Shown piece by piece: positions 56,539 through 63,512 of a stretch of DNA of 64,000 nucleotides (the stretch's first letter is position 1; each line of letters opens with the position of its first letter). The DNA is from an uncultured Clostridia bacterium. GTDB lineage: Bacteria > Bacillota > Clostridia > Lachnospirales > Lachnospiraceae. The notes below the pieces were generated by a model, which searched no databases, was not told where the DNA came from, and worked only from the letters and a program-made list of their open reading frames with translations. The translations under genes were made by a program, and so were the position numbers. The stretch lies in the NCBI GenBank assembly GCA_948467395.1, contig CAOKDX010000006.1:62001-126000 (forward strand), given 5' to 3'.

Positions 56539-56654
56539 ACGCACATCCTCCTTATCAAGCTCAATTTATCCAAAACAACACGCCCTAACTCCTTTATATA
56601 TAAGATACACGAGAAGGTATTCTGATTCATAACAATTTAAAAATCTCTGTTTTT

Positions 56655-57125
56655 TTACAGCATCCTCTTTAGAATATCCCGCGCCCTGGAAAGTCTTGAC
56701 AAGATAGTCCCCTTAGGTTTATGGAGAAGTTCTGCCATTTCTTTTGTTGAATATCCCTGATAATAATATAGTATGATTACATCTCTTAAATCCTTTTCCA
56801 GGGAAGAAATGAGTTCCCGAAGCTCTATGTAGCCATTATTTACTGCTTCTATAAGCTCCCTTCCCTTGTAAGGATCATCGGCGGTAACGATCCTTTGATT
56901 CCTTCGCATCAACAGCTTGGTTTCATTTATAAGGATTTTTAAGAGCCAGGGTTTGAATTTATTCCTGTCCCGCAGCGTATCCCTATTCTGAAAAGCCCTG
57001 AGAATAGCATTTGCCACCGCATCCTCTGCATCATAATGATTCTTCAGGATACGATATGATACAGCATACATTTCAAGACCGCATTTAGAAAGCAGCTGCA
57101 CAAATACGTCTGTTTCCGTTTTCAA
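56655..57125 (-). CDS. ECF-type RNA polymerase sigma factor
   Basis: A 156-residue sigma-70 family protein with region 2 (YRILKNHYDAEDAVANAILR and FKPWLLKILINETKLLMRR) and region 4 (LEKDLRDVIILYYYQGYSTK then EMAELLHKPKGTILSRLSRA). No extra sensor domain is present. The start codon is TTG, fixed by GAGGAGGGGA. No anti-sigma gene is adjacent. It lies 116 bp upstream of the subtilase and LRR genes on the same strand and is a good candidate to direct them. Its leader carries a structured RNA and U-run at 57157-57223. Confidence 0.92.
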   Translation of the reverse strand: MKTETDVFVQLLSKCGLEMYAVSYRILKNHYDAEDAVANAILRAFQNRDTLRDRNKFKPWLLKILINETKLLMRRNQRIVTADDPYKGRELIEAVNNGYIELRELISSLEKDLRDVIILYYYQGYSTKEMAELLHKPKGTILSRLSRARDILKRML

Positions 57126-57156
57126 TCCCCTCCTCTGCCTGATTTATAAATTATGG

Positions 57157-57223
57157 AAAAACCCGGAACGCCAGTGGGGCGTGGAGTCCCCTGCTATGAG
57201 CGAAGCATTTCGGCGCCCCGGGT
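57157..57223 (-). ncRNA. Three-way-junction leader RNA with terminator-like U-run, upstream of the ECF sigma gene
   Basis: On the minus strand a 12-bp outer stem pairs ACCCGGGGCGCC with GGCGTTCCGGGT (two G-U pairs). Inside it are two hairpins: TGCT/AGCA with an 8-nt loop and GGGG/CCCC with an 8-nt loop, joined by GAAA and ACT linkers. TTTTT follows at once, 31 nt before the TTG start. On the plus strand the two wobble pairs become A-C mismatches, so the RNA is on the sigma-factor strand. It is GC-rich in an AT-rich gap. The shape suggests a riboswitch-like attenuator or a dispersed structured repeat; I cannot name the class. Confidence 0.55.
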
Positions 57224-57310
57224 AAATGGCATACCAACGCCATTCACTATTAAAGAACACCACTACACACCAAAACCCTACAAAAAATTTTTAAATTTTC
57301 TTGTTTTCGT

Positions 57311-57350
57311 TATTTTGCATAAAAATACGTCAACATTTTTATGCAAAATA
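57311..57350. promoter_or_regulatory. Perfect 16-bp inverted repeat
   Basis: TATTTTGCATAAAAAT and ATTTTTATGCAAAATA are exact reverse complements around an 8-bp spacer (ACGTCAAC). It lies between the sigma-factor leader and the terminator of the next upstream gene. A TTGACG box falls in the spacer on the minus strand. Probably an operator for a dimeric regulator; a structural role in RNA is also possible. Confidence 0.6.
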
Positions 57351-57353
57351 GAC

Positions 57354-57386
57354 AAAAGAAAAGCCCGGCTGAAAAGCGCGGGCTTT
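57354..57386 (-). terminator. Terminator downstream of the hypothetical membrane gene
   Basis: On the minus strand CGGGCTTT/AAAGCCCG arms (8 bp, 57360-57367 and 57379-57386) close an 11-nt loop and are followed by TTCTTTTG. It lies 33 bp after the stop of the gene at 57419-57892. Confidence 0.8.
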
Positions 57387-57418
57387 CAAAGGGTACTCCT
57401 TTATTCAATTTTACTACG

Positions 57419-57892
57419 TCAAAAATCTGTATTGATAATGGGCGAACCAAATAGGACATTTGTGACATCCCTTTTCTCATCATAGGACACTGCCACGTTC
57501 ATATTGATTCTTTTACCATTTATCGTTTTATATTTCTTAATGCCTGTTGTATAACCATAAGCGGTGTAGTAGTTTGCACTGAGCTGGGAATCCTGGGCCA
57601 TTACCTCACTCCCGCCCATGGTGCGGAACATGTCATGAGCCAGTCCCTTCATCTGTTCCTTAGTAAGCCTGCCCCTGACTGCTCCCTGAGTACAGGTGTT
57701 ACCCTCCTCAGCATTTCTCTTGTCCCCGTTCTGCCGCTCCGTCTGCTCCCGCAGTACGGTTACCTGATTCTTGGCAAAGGCCTGGGTAAAATCTGTATTT
57801 GAAACATATAACCTTGTGATTATAATCTGAACCAGCACGATCAGCCACAGCACTGCCGCAGCGAAAACCGCGATACGAAATTTTCTAAGCAT
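57419..57892 (-). CDS. Membrane-anchored hypothetical protein, possibly YwmB-like
   Basis: A 157-residue protein with one N-terminal membrane helix (IAVFAAAVLWLIVLVQIIIT) and an extracytoplasmic domain of about 130 residues. The C-terminus (TTGIKKYKTINGKRINMNVA, YDEKRDVTNVLFGSPIINTDF) resembles the end of YwmB-type proteins, but the full-length YwmB (~240 residues) is longer, so this is a weak match. AAGGAG lies 10 nt before the ATG. The gene is 58 bp past fabF on the same strand and is followed by its own terminator. Confidence 0.7.
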   Translation of the reverse strand: MLRKFRIAVFAAAVLWLIVLVQIIITRLYVSNTDFTQAFAKNQVTVLREQTERQNGDKRNAEEGNTCTQGAVRGRLTKEQMKGLAHDMFRTMGGSEVMAQDSQLSANYYTAYGYTTGIKKYKTINGKRINMNVAVSYDEKRDVTNVLFGSPIINTDF

Positions 57893-57950
57893 ATCCTGTC
57901 AACTCCTTACCGATGAATTGTTATATATAGGATATCCTCCTTGGAAAATT

Positions 57951-59201
57951 TTATTCAAATTTCTTAAAAATCACACTGGAATTCTGCCCCCCAAAACCAA
58001 AGGAGTTGCTCATGGCCGCCCTTACTTCCTTTTGAATAGACGTTCCCGGCACGTAATTCAATTTCTCACATTTTTCATCCAGATTTTCAAGATTTAATGT
58101 AGGCGGTATGATACCTGTACGGATTGCCTTAATACACGCGATGGCTTCCGTAATCCCCCCCGCCGCCATCATATGGCCTGTAGCTCCCTTGGTAGAGGTA
58201 ACCGCCATCTCTTTTGCGTGGCTGCCAAACAGCTCTGTCACGGCTGCGGTCTCGATAGGATCTCCCACCGGGGTAGAGGTGCCGTGGGTATTGATATAAT
58301 CCACATCCTCCGGGCGAAGCTCCGCATTCTCCAGCGCCTTTTTCATGCAAAATACCGCGCCGATCCCCTCCGGATGCGGACTGGTCACATGATAGCCGTC
58401 GGTGCAGTTGGCGAAACCTGCCACTTCCGCCAGAATCTTCGCCCCGCGCTTCTTCGCATTTTCCTCTGTCTCGATGATCAGCGCTCCGCCGCCCTCACCG
58501 ATGACAAACCCATCCCGGTCTCTGTCAAAGGGCCTGCTGGCTCCCTGAGGATCATCGTTATTCGTTGACAGGGCATGAGCCGACGACAACCCCAGGATAA
58601 ACAGGGGTGACAGAGCGGATTCCGTCCCCATGGCAAGAACCGCATCCGCCTGCCCCGACAAAAGGAGCATACATGCCGCGCTGATGGCGTCTCCGCCGGA
58701 AGAGCATGCGGTGCTGACGGTAAGACTGGGGCCGCGGTAACCCTTGGCGATAGCCACCTGTGCCGCCGCCTCATTGCCAATGATCTTCGGCACAAAACGC
58801 GGGCTCACTTTCTTATGTTCGCCCCGGCTGACGCCGTCCTGGGTCTCTGCGATGGGAGAAAGCCCCCCCAGCGCTGTCCCGACCACGATGCCCATTCGTT
58901 CCGGCTCTGCCGCCGGCTCACCGGCCTGCCCGATGGCCTCCATGGCAGCCGCATATCCATACTGCATAAAGACATCCATCTCCCGCATAAGCTTTTTGGA
59001 CATATATTTTTCCGCATCAAAATCTCTGACCTCTGCCGCAATCTTCACAGGAAGCTCCGAAGTGTCAAATCGTGTAATGGGACCCACCCCGCACCTTCCC
59101 TCCGTGAGATTGGTCCAGTATTCCTCTACTCCGATGCCTACCGGTGTCACGGCACCCATTCCCGTCACTACCAGCCGGCTATTCATTGGATTCGTTTTCA
59201 T
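57951..59201 (-). CDS. fabF: Beta-ketoacyl-ACP synthase II
   Basis: A 416-residue condensing enzyme that elongates acyl-ACP with malonyl-ACP. The catalytic Cys is in TVSTACSSGGDAI (~residue 170). The two His lie in YINTHGTSTPVGDPIE and STKGATGHMMAAGG. N-terminal RLVVTGMGAVTPVGIGVEEY and C-terminal NSFGFGGQNSSVIFKKF are standard. The start MKTNPMNSRLV overlaps the end of the acyl-CoA synthetase gene by 23 bp, with GAGG about 6-7 nt upstream; MNSRL, five codons in, has no site. It forms an operon with the synthetase. Confidence 0.95.
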   Translation of the reverse strand: MKTNPMNSRLVVTGMGAVTPVGIGVEEYWTNLTEGRCGVGPITRFDTSELPVKIAAEVRDFDAEKYMSKKLMREMDVFMQYGYAAAMEAIGQAGEPAAEPERMGIVVGTALGGLSPIAETQDGVSRGEHKKVSPRFVPKIIGNEAAAQVAIAKGYRGPSLTVSTACSSGGDAISAACMLLLSGQADAVLAMGTESALSPLFILGLSSAHALSTNNDDPQGASRPFDRDRDGFVIGEGGGALIIETEENAKKRGAKILAEVAGFANCTDGYHVTSPHPEGIGAVFCMKKALENAELRPEDVDYINTHGTSTPVGDPIETAAVTELFGSHAKEMAVTSTKGATGHMMAAGGITEAIACIKAIRTGIIPPTLNLENLDEKCEKLNYVPGTSIQKEVRAAMSNSFGFGGQNSSVIFKKFE

Positions 59202-60912
59202 TTTCTACCTCATTCTCTTTCCCATTTTCCTCTTTTTTCTCACTGCCCTCATCCATATCCCGAATCTCTTTTCTGCGGATCTTGCCGCTGATGGTCTTCG
59301 GCAGCTCCTTGGTGAAATCCAGTATCTTCGGCCATTTATACGAGGCAATATTCTTTTTCAGAGACTTCATAATCTCGCTCTTGAGCTTATCCGATGCCTC
59401 TTCCCCATTTGTCAGGACGATGCTGGCCTTGATGGCCTGGCCCCGGATGGGATCCGGCACCGCCGTCACGGCGCATTCCAGCACATAGGGCAGCTTCATG
59501 ATCTCGTTTTCTATCTCAAAGGGGCCGATGCGGTATCCGCTGGACTTGATGACGTCATCCGTCCGTCCCACATACCAGAGATATCCGTCCTCATCATAAT
59601 ATGCCGTGTCCCCAGTGTGGTAGTACCCGTCATACCAGGCGGCGTCCGTCTTTTCCTCATCCCCGTAATATTCCATAAAGAGCCCGTCCGGTATTTCCTC
59701 TGCGGTGCGGATCACAATCTCTCCCTCTTCCTCCGGCGCCGCCAGCGTACCATCGGGCAGCATGACCCTCACGTCATACTGCGGTGTCGGTTTTCCCATA
59801 GAGCCCGGTCTCGGCCTGGCACCGGTGAGATTTCCGATGATCAGCGTCGTCTCCGTCTGACCGAAGCCCTCCATCAGAGTCAGCCCGGTCTTTGCCCGGA
59901 ATTTCTCATATATCTCGGGATTCAGCGCCTCTCCCGCCGTAGTGACGTTCTGCAGGGAGGACAGATCGTACTGATCCAGCTTGAGATGCACCATTACACG
60001 GTAAACTGTGGGGGGGGCGCAAAATGTTGTAATCCGGTATCTCTCGATCATGCGCAGAATCTCTTTCGCATCAAAATCGTCAAAATCATAAGTAAAGACA
60101 GCCGCCTCACAGAGCCACTGACCATAGATTTTCCCCCAGAGCGCCTTGCCCCACCCGGTATCGGAGATGGCGAAATGGATTCCCTCCGGATCTACCTGAT
60201 GCCAGTATTTCGCCGTGACATAGTGTCCCAGAGGATATTTGAAATTATGTGTGGTAATCTTCGGATATGAGGTAGTGCCCGAGGTAAAAAACATGATAGA
60301 GGGATCGTCTCCATGGATCGCCTGCTCTCCTCTCGGCCGTTTGAAATGACTGGAAAAATATTTTACTTCCTTATTAAAGCTGTGCCATCCCTTTCGGCTG
60401 GCTCCCACCATAATCTTCACCTTGAGATTCCGGTAACTCCTTGTGGCCTTATCCACCTCCCGGGAAACGGGACCGTCCGCTGTGCACAGGATGGCGTCCA
60501 CCTTCCCTGTCTTAAAGCGGTACTCAAAATCTGATTTCAATAAAAGATTTGTCGCCGGGATCACGACGGCGCCGATCTTGTGAAGAGCGAGGATTGCAAA
60601 CCAGAACTGATAGTGACGCTTCAGGACCAGCATCACATGATCACCCTTGCGGATTCCCAGATACTGCAGGTAATTTGCCACCTTGGAAGAATACCTGGAC
60701 ATCTCGTAGAAAGTAAAAGCCCGCTCCTTCCCTTCCTTGGATATATGAATCATAGCTGTCTTATCGGGACACTTCTTCGCCAGTTTATCGACAACATCAT
60801 AGGCAAAATTAAAATTGTCGTCATTGGTAAATGATATGTTTTTCAACACTCCGTTTTCGTCTTCCTCCACCTGGACAAATGGTGCGGCTACGGCATCTTT
60901 TTTAAGGCTCAT
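59179..60912 (-). CDS. Acyl-CoA/AMP-forming synthetase (medium-chain type)
   Basis: A 577-residue ANL-superfamily enzyme activating a fatty acid (or similar carboxylate) with ATP and CoA. The AMP-binding P-loop is IMFFTSGTTSYPKI; the A5/A7 region is EGFGQTETTLIIG and YHTGDTAYYDEDGYLWYVGR; the C-terminal hinge ends KTISGKIRRKEIRDMD with the catalytic Lys. It has a Glu/Asn-rich tail (residues ~555-577), which is unusual and may be linker-like. The start MSLKKDA is supported by AGGAAAGG 9 nt upstream; an ATG three codons earlier is too close to it. It is the first gene of the fabF operon and lies under the palindrome at 60955-60971. Confidence 0.93.
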   Translation of the reverse strand: MSLKKDAVAAPFVQVEEDENGVLKNISFTNDDNFNFAYDVVDKLAKKCPDKTAMIHISKEGKERAFTFYEMSRYSSKVANYLQYLGIRKGDHVMLVLKRHYQFWFAILALHKIGAVVIPATNLLLKSDFEYRFKTGKVDAILCTADGPVSREVDKATRSYRNLKVKIMVGASRKGWHSFNKEVKYFSSHFKRPRGEQAIHGDDPSIMFFTSGTTSYPKITTHNFKYPLGHYVTAKYWHQVDPEGIHFAISDTGWGKALWGKIYGQWLCEAAVFTYDFDDFDAKEILRMIERYRITTFCAPPTVYRVMVHLKLDQYDLSSLQNVTTAGEALNPEIYEKFRAKTGLTLMEGFGQTETTLIIGNLTGARPRPGSMGKPTPQYDVRVMLPDGTLAAPEEEGEIVIRTAEEIPDGLFMEYYGDEEKTDAAWYDGYYHTGDTAYYDEDGYLWYVGRTDDVIKSSGYRIGPFEIENEIMKLPYVLECAVTAVPDPIRGQAIKASIVLTNGEEASDKLKSEIMKSLKKNIASYKWPKILDFTKELPKTISGKIRRKEIRDMDEGSEKKEENGKENEVENENESNE

Positions 60913-60954
60913 GAATGTCATCCTTTCCTTTTATTATGCGCTGTTTACATGTAT

Positions 60955-60971
60955 GTGGTTTTTAAAACCAC
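60955..60971. promoter_or_regulatory. Operator-like palindrome in the acyl-CoA synthetase leader
   Basis: GTGGTTTT and AAAACCAC are perfect 8-bp arms around a central T. It starts about 13 bp downstream of the predicted -10 of the leftward promoter, so a bound repressor would act as a roadblock at the 5' end of the mRNA. Regulation of a lipid-metabolism gene by a TetR, FapR or similar dimer is possible, but the ligand is unknown. Confidence 0.7.
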
Positions 60972-60983
60972 TTCTTAAGGTAA

Positions 60984-61012
60984 AGATTACATCACGTAAA
61001 TCGGTTTGTCAA
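60984..61012 (-). promoter_or_regulatory. Promoter of the acyl-CoA synthetase-fabF operon
   Basis: On the minus strand TTGACA (-35, 61007-61012) and TAATCT (-10, 60984-60989) are separated by exactly 17 bp. The gene start is about 70 bp downstream, beyond the palindrome. Confidence 0.75.
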
Positions 61013-61021
61013 CTGTTTTTA

Positions 61022-61050
61022 TTGAATTTTCGTTGTTTTTATGCTAGAAT
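61022..61050 (+). promoter_or_regulatory. Promoter of the nfnAB operon
   Basis: TTGAAT (61022-61027) and TAGAAT (61045-61050) are 17 bp apart, with TGC directly before the -10, an extended -10. Transcription would begin about 38 bp before the nfnA start. Confidence 0.75.
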
Positions 61051-61094
61051 GGTTCTACGTGTAACTATCAACTGCTAAATGGAGGATAAATATC

Positions 61095-61934
61095 ATGTTC
61101 AAAATTGTTGGAAAGAAATCCCTGAATCCTACTGTTTCCCAAATGACAATAGAAGCGCCTCTGATTGCCAGAAAGGCGGAGCCGGGACAGTTTATTATTT
61201 TCCGCGCAAAGGAAGACAGCGAGAGAATTCCTTTGACGATTGCAGATTTTGACCGCGAGGCCGGAACTGTTACGATCATATACCAGATCGTCGGCGCAGG
61301 AACCATGGAGCTGGATACTTTGAATGAGGGAGAATATATTCATGATTTTGTCGGCCCGCTTGGCGAGCCAACACATACAGAAGGACTGAAAAAGGTTGCC
61401 GTGGTGGGCGGCGGCGTAGGCTGTGCCATCGCTTATCCCGTGACGAAGAAGCTGCATGAACAGGGTGCGGAGGTTCATGCCATCGTCGGATTCCGCAGTC
61501 AGGATCTGGTGATCCTGGAGGATGAATTCCGGGCGGCCAGCAGCAAGCTTGTTATGATGACGGACGACGGCAGCTATGGCGAGAAGGGTCTTGTGACAGA
61601 CGCCCTGGAGAGACTTATCAATGACGGCAATGAATATGATGAGGTGATCGCCATCGGCCCCCTGATCATGATGAAGTTTGTCTGTCTCACTACGAAGAAA
61701 TATAATATAAAGACGATAGTCAGCATGAATCCCATTATGGTAGATGGCACCGGTATGTGCGGCGGATGCCGTCTGACGGTGGGCGGTGAGACGAAGTTCG
61801 CCTGTGTGGACGGACCGGATTTCGACGGCCATCTGGTTGATTTCGACGAGGCAATGCACCGCGGAACGATGTACAGGGAATTTGAGACACACGCCAGGGA
61901 AGAGTCCTGCAGACTGCTGAAGGAGGGAAAATAA
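61095..61934 (+). CDS. nfnA: NADH-dependent reduced ferredoxin:NADP+ oxidoreductase subunit A (FAD/[2Fe-2S])
   Basis: A 279-residue small subunit of the electron-bifurcating NfnAB (also called SudB or sulfide/dihydroorotate dehydrogenase-like). The N-terminal FAD/ferredoxin-reductase half has PGQFIIFRAKEDSERIPLTI; the NAD site is KVAVVGGGVGCAIAYPV; and the [2Fe-2S] ligands are in VDGTGMCGGCR and FACVDGPDFDGHLVDFD. It overlaps nfnB at a TAATG. Nfn couples NADH and reduced ferredoxin to NADP+ reduction in anaerobes, supplying NADPH for biosynthesis. A near-perfect ATG spacing of GGAGG supports the start. Confidence 0.93.
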   Translation: MFKIVGKKSLNPTVSQMTIEAPLIARKAEPGQFIIFRAKEDSERIPLTIADFDREAGTVTIIYQIVGAGTMELDTLNEGEYIHDFVGPLGEPTHTEGLKKVAVVGGGVGCAIAYPVTKKLHEQGAEVHAIVGFRSQDLVILEDEFRAASSKLVMMTDDGSYGEKGLVTDALERLINDGNEYDEVIAIGPLIMMKFVCLTTKKYNIKTIVSMNPIMVDGTGMCGGCRLTVGGETKFACVDGPDFDGHLVDFDEAMHRGTMYREFETHAREESCRLLKEGK

Positions 61935-63334
61935 TGCCAGAAAAGAACATGGATATGAAGAAATGTCCGATGCCTGTCCAGGATCCGGATGTGAGAAATA
62001 AAAACTTTGAGGAGGTGGCCCTTGGCTACACCTATGATATGGCAGTAAATGAGGCACGCCGATGCCTGAACTGCAAAAACAAACCTTGTGTCGGCGCCTG
62101 TCCGGTACAGATCGACATACCTGCCTTTATCGAGCGGGTGGCAGACGAAGATATGGAGGGAGCTTTTGATGTCCTCTCACAATCCACCTCCCTTCCCGCC
62201 GTGTGCGGACGTGTCTGCCCACAGGAAACCCAGTGCGAGGGAAAATGCGTCCGGGGCATCAAGGGTGAACCGGTTGGAATCGGACGTCTGGAGCGGTTTG
62301 TGGCAGACTATCACAGGGAGCACTGCAGTGATGCCCCTGTGATGCCGGAGCCAAACGGCCACAAGGTGGCTGTAATCGGAGCCGGCCCCAGCGGCCTTAC
62401 CGTAGCGGGCGATCTGGCCAAGATGGGGTATAAGGTTACCATTTTCGAGGCACTGCATCTCGCCGGCGGCGTACTTGTCTACGGTATCCCCGAATTCCGT
62501 CTGCCAAAGGCCATCGTGCAGAAGGAGATCGACAATCTGAAAGCCATCGGCGTGGACATAGAGACCAATATGGTCATCGGCAAAGTACTTACCATCGATG
62601 AGATCTTTGAGATGGGGAATGAGGCGATCTTTGTGGGCTCCGGCGCCGGACTCCCCCGCTTTATGAATATTCCCGGCGAGAGTCTGAAGGGCGTATATTC
62701 TGCCAATGAATTCCTGACCCGCATCAATCTGATGAAGGCATATCAGGACGGAAGCAAGACCCCGATCCAGCACGCGCGGAAGGTGGCTGTCGTAGGCGGC
62801 GGCAATGTTGCCATGGATGCTGCCCGCAGCGCCAAGCGTCTCGGCGCAGAGGAAGTGTATATCGTATACCGCCGCAGCATGGATGAGCTCCCGGCCCGGA
62901 AGGAAGAAGTGGAACATGCAGAGGAAGAGGGCATTATCTTTAAGACCCTGAACAACCCTGTGGAAATTCTGGGAAATGACGAGGGCATGGTAAGCGGCAT
63001 GCGATGCATCGAGATGGAGCTGGGCGAACCAGATGAAAGCGGCCGCCGCCGTCCGGTAGAGAAGCCGGGAAGTGAATTTGTCCTGGATGTGGACTGCGCC
63101 ATTATGGCCATAGGCACCAGTCCGAATCCGCTGATCCGCTCCACCACACCGGGGCTGGAGGCGAATAACCGCGGCTGCCTGATTACAAAGGATGACTCCG
63201 GTCTGACCACCCGTGACAATGTATACGCCGGAGGCGATGCCGTGACAGGAGCTGCCACTGTAATCCTTGCCATGGGTGCGGGAAAAGCCGCTGCCAAAGC
63301 AATTGATGAGGTATTGTCAGGAAAGAATGACTGA
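61934..63334 (+). CDS. nfnB: NfnB/glutamate synthase small-subunit-like flavoprotein
   Basis: A 466-residue protein of the GltD/NfnB (GltA) family. The N-terminal [4Fe-4S] region reads RCLNCKNKPCVGACPV and CGRVCPQETQCEGKCVRG. The FAD site is VAVIGAGPSGLTVAGDLAKMG and the NADP site is VAVVGGGNVAMDAARSAKRL. As the partner of NfnA it carries the L-FAD and bifurcating b-FAD. On its own it could be mistaken for glutamate synthase small subunit, but the adjacent NfnA and 1-bp TAATG overlap support NfnB. It is followed by a strong terminator. Confidence 0.93.
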   Translation: MPEKNMDMKKCPMPVQDPDVRNKNFEEVALGYTYDMAVNEARRCLNCKNKPCVGACPVQIDIPAFIERVADEDMEGAFDVLSQSTSLPAVCGRVCPQETQCEGKCVRGIKGEPVGIGRLERFVADYHREHCSDAPVMPEPNGHKVAVIGAGPSGLTVAGDLAKMGYKVTIFEALHLAGGVLVYGIPEFRLPKAIVQKEIDNLKAIGVDIETNMVIGKVLTIDEIFEMGNEAIFVGSGAGLPRFMNIPGESLKGVYSANEFLTRINLMKAYQDGSKTPIQHARKVAVVGGGNVAMDAARSAKRLGAEEVYIVYRRSMDELPARKEEVEHAEEEGIIFKTLNNPVEILGNDEGMVSGMRCIEMELGEPDESGRRRPVEKPGSEFVLDVDCAIMAIGTSPNPLIRSTTPGLEANNRGCLITKDDSGLTTRDNVYAGGDAVTGAATVILAMGAGKAAAKAIDEVLSGKND

Positions 63335-63348
63335 TGAGACATGCTTTT

Positions 63349-63390
63349 CGGAGGAGATCCACTTAATCCATCGGGTCTCCTCCGTTTTTT
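63349..63390 (+). terminator. Rho-independent terminator after nfnAB
   Basis: CGGAGGAGATCC and GGGTCTCCTCCG form a 12-bp stem (one wobble) around a 12-nt loop and are followed by TTTTTT. It begins 15 bp after the nfnB stop. Confidence 0.93.
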
Positions 63391-63452
63391 ACATACGGCC
63401 AGATATTTTGCTTTACCGTCTTCCATGTCCATAGAAACGAGTCTAATACGCC

Positions 63453-63503
63453 AAAAAGGGCATCCTGTCAACTATTTCATGCATGGCGGGACGCCCTCTT
63501 TTT
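63453..63503 (-). terminator. Terminator of the right-edge leftward gene
   Basis: On the minus strand AGGGCGTCC and GGATGCCCT pair (one wobble) around a 23-nt loop; TTTTT follows. A T-run on the plus strand also allows bidirectional use. It lies 10 bp after the stop of the leftward gene. Confidence 0.8.
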
Positions 63504-63512
63504 CCTTATCTA

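Noticed and set aside
57153-57485. 110-codon plus-strand frame between the sigma gene and the membrane gene
   Set aside because: It runs through the structured RNA, the 16-bp inverted repeat and a terminator; composition is non-coding.
58744-60270. 508-codon plus-strand frame opposite fabF and the acyl-CoA synthetase
   Set aside because: It spans two conserved minus-strand genes and is not itself protein-like.
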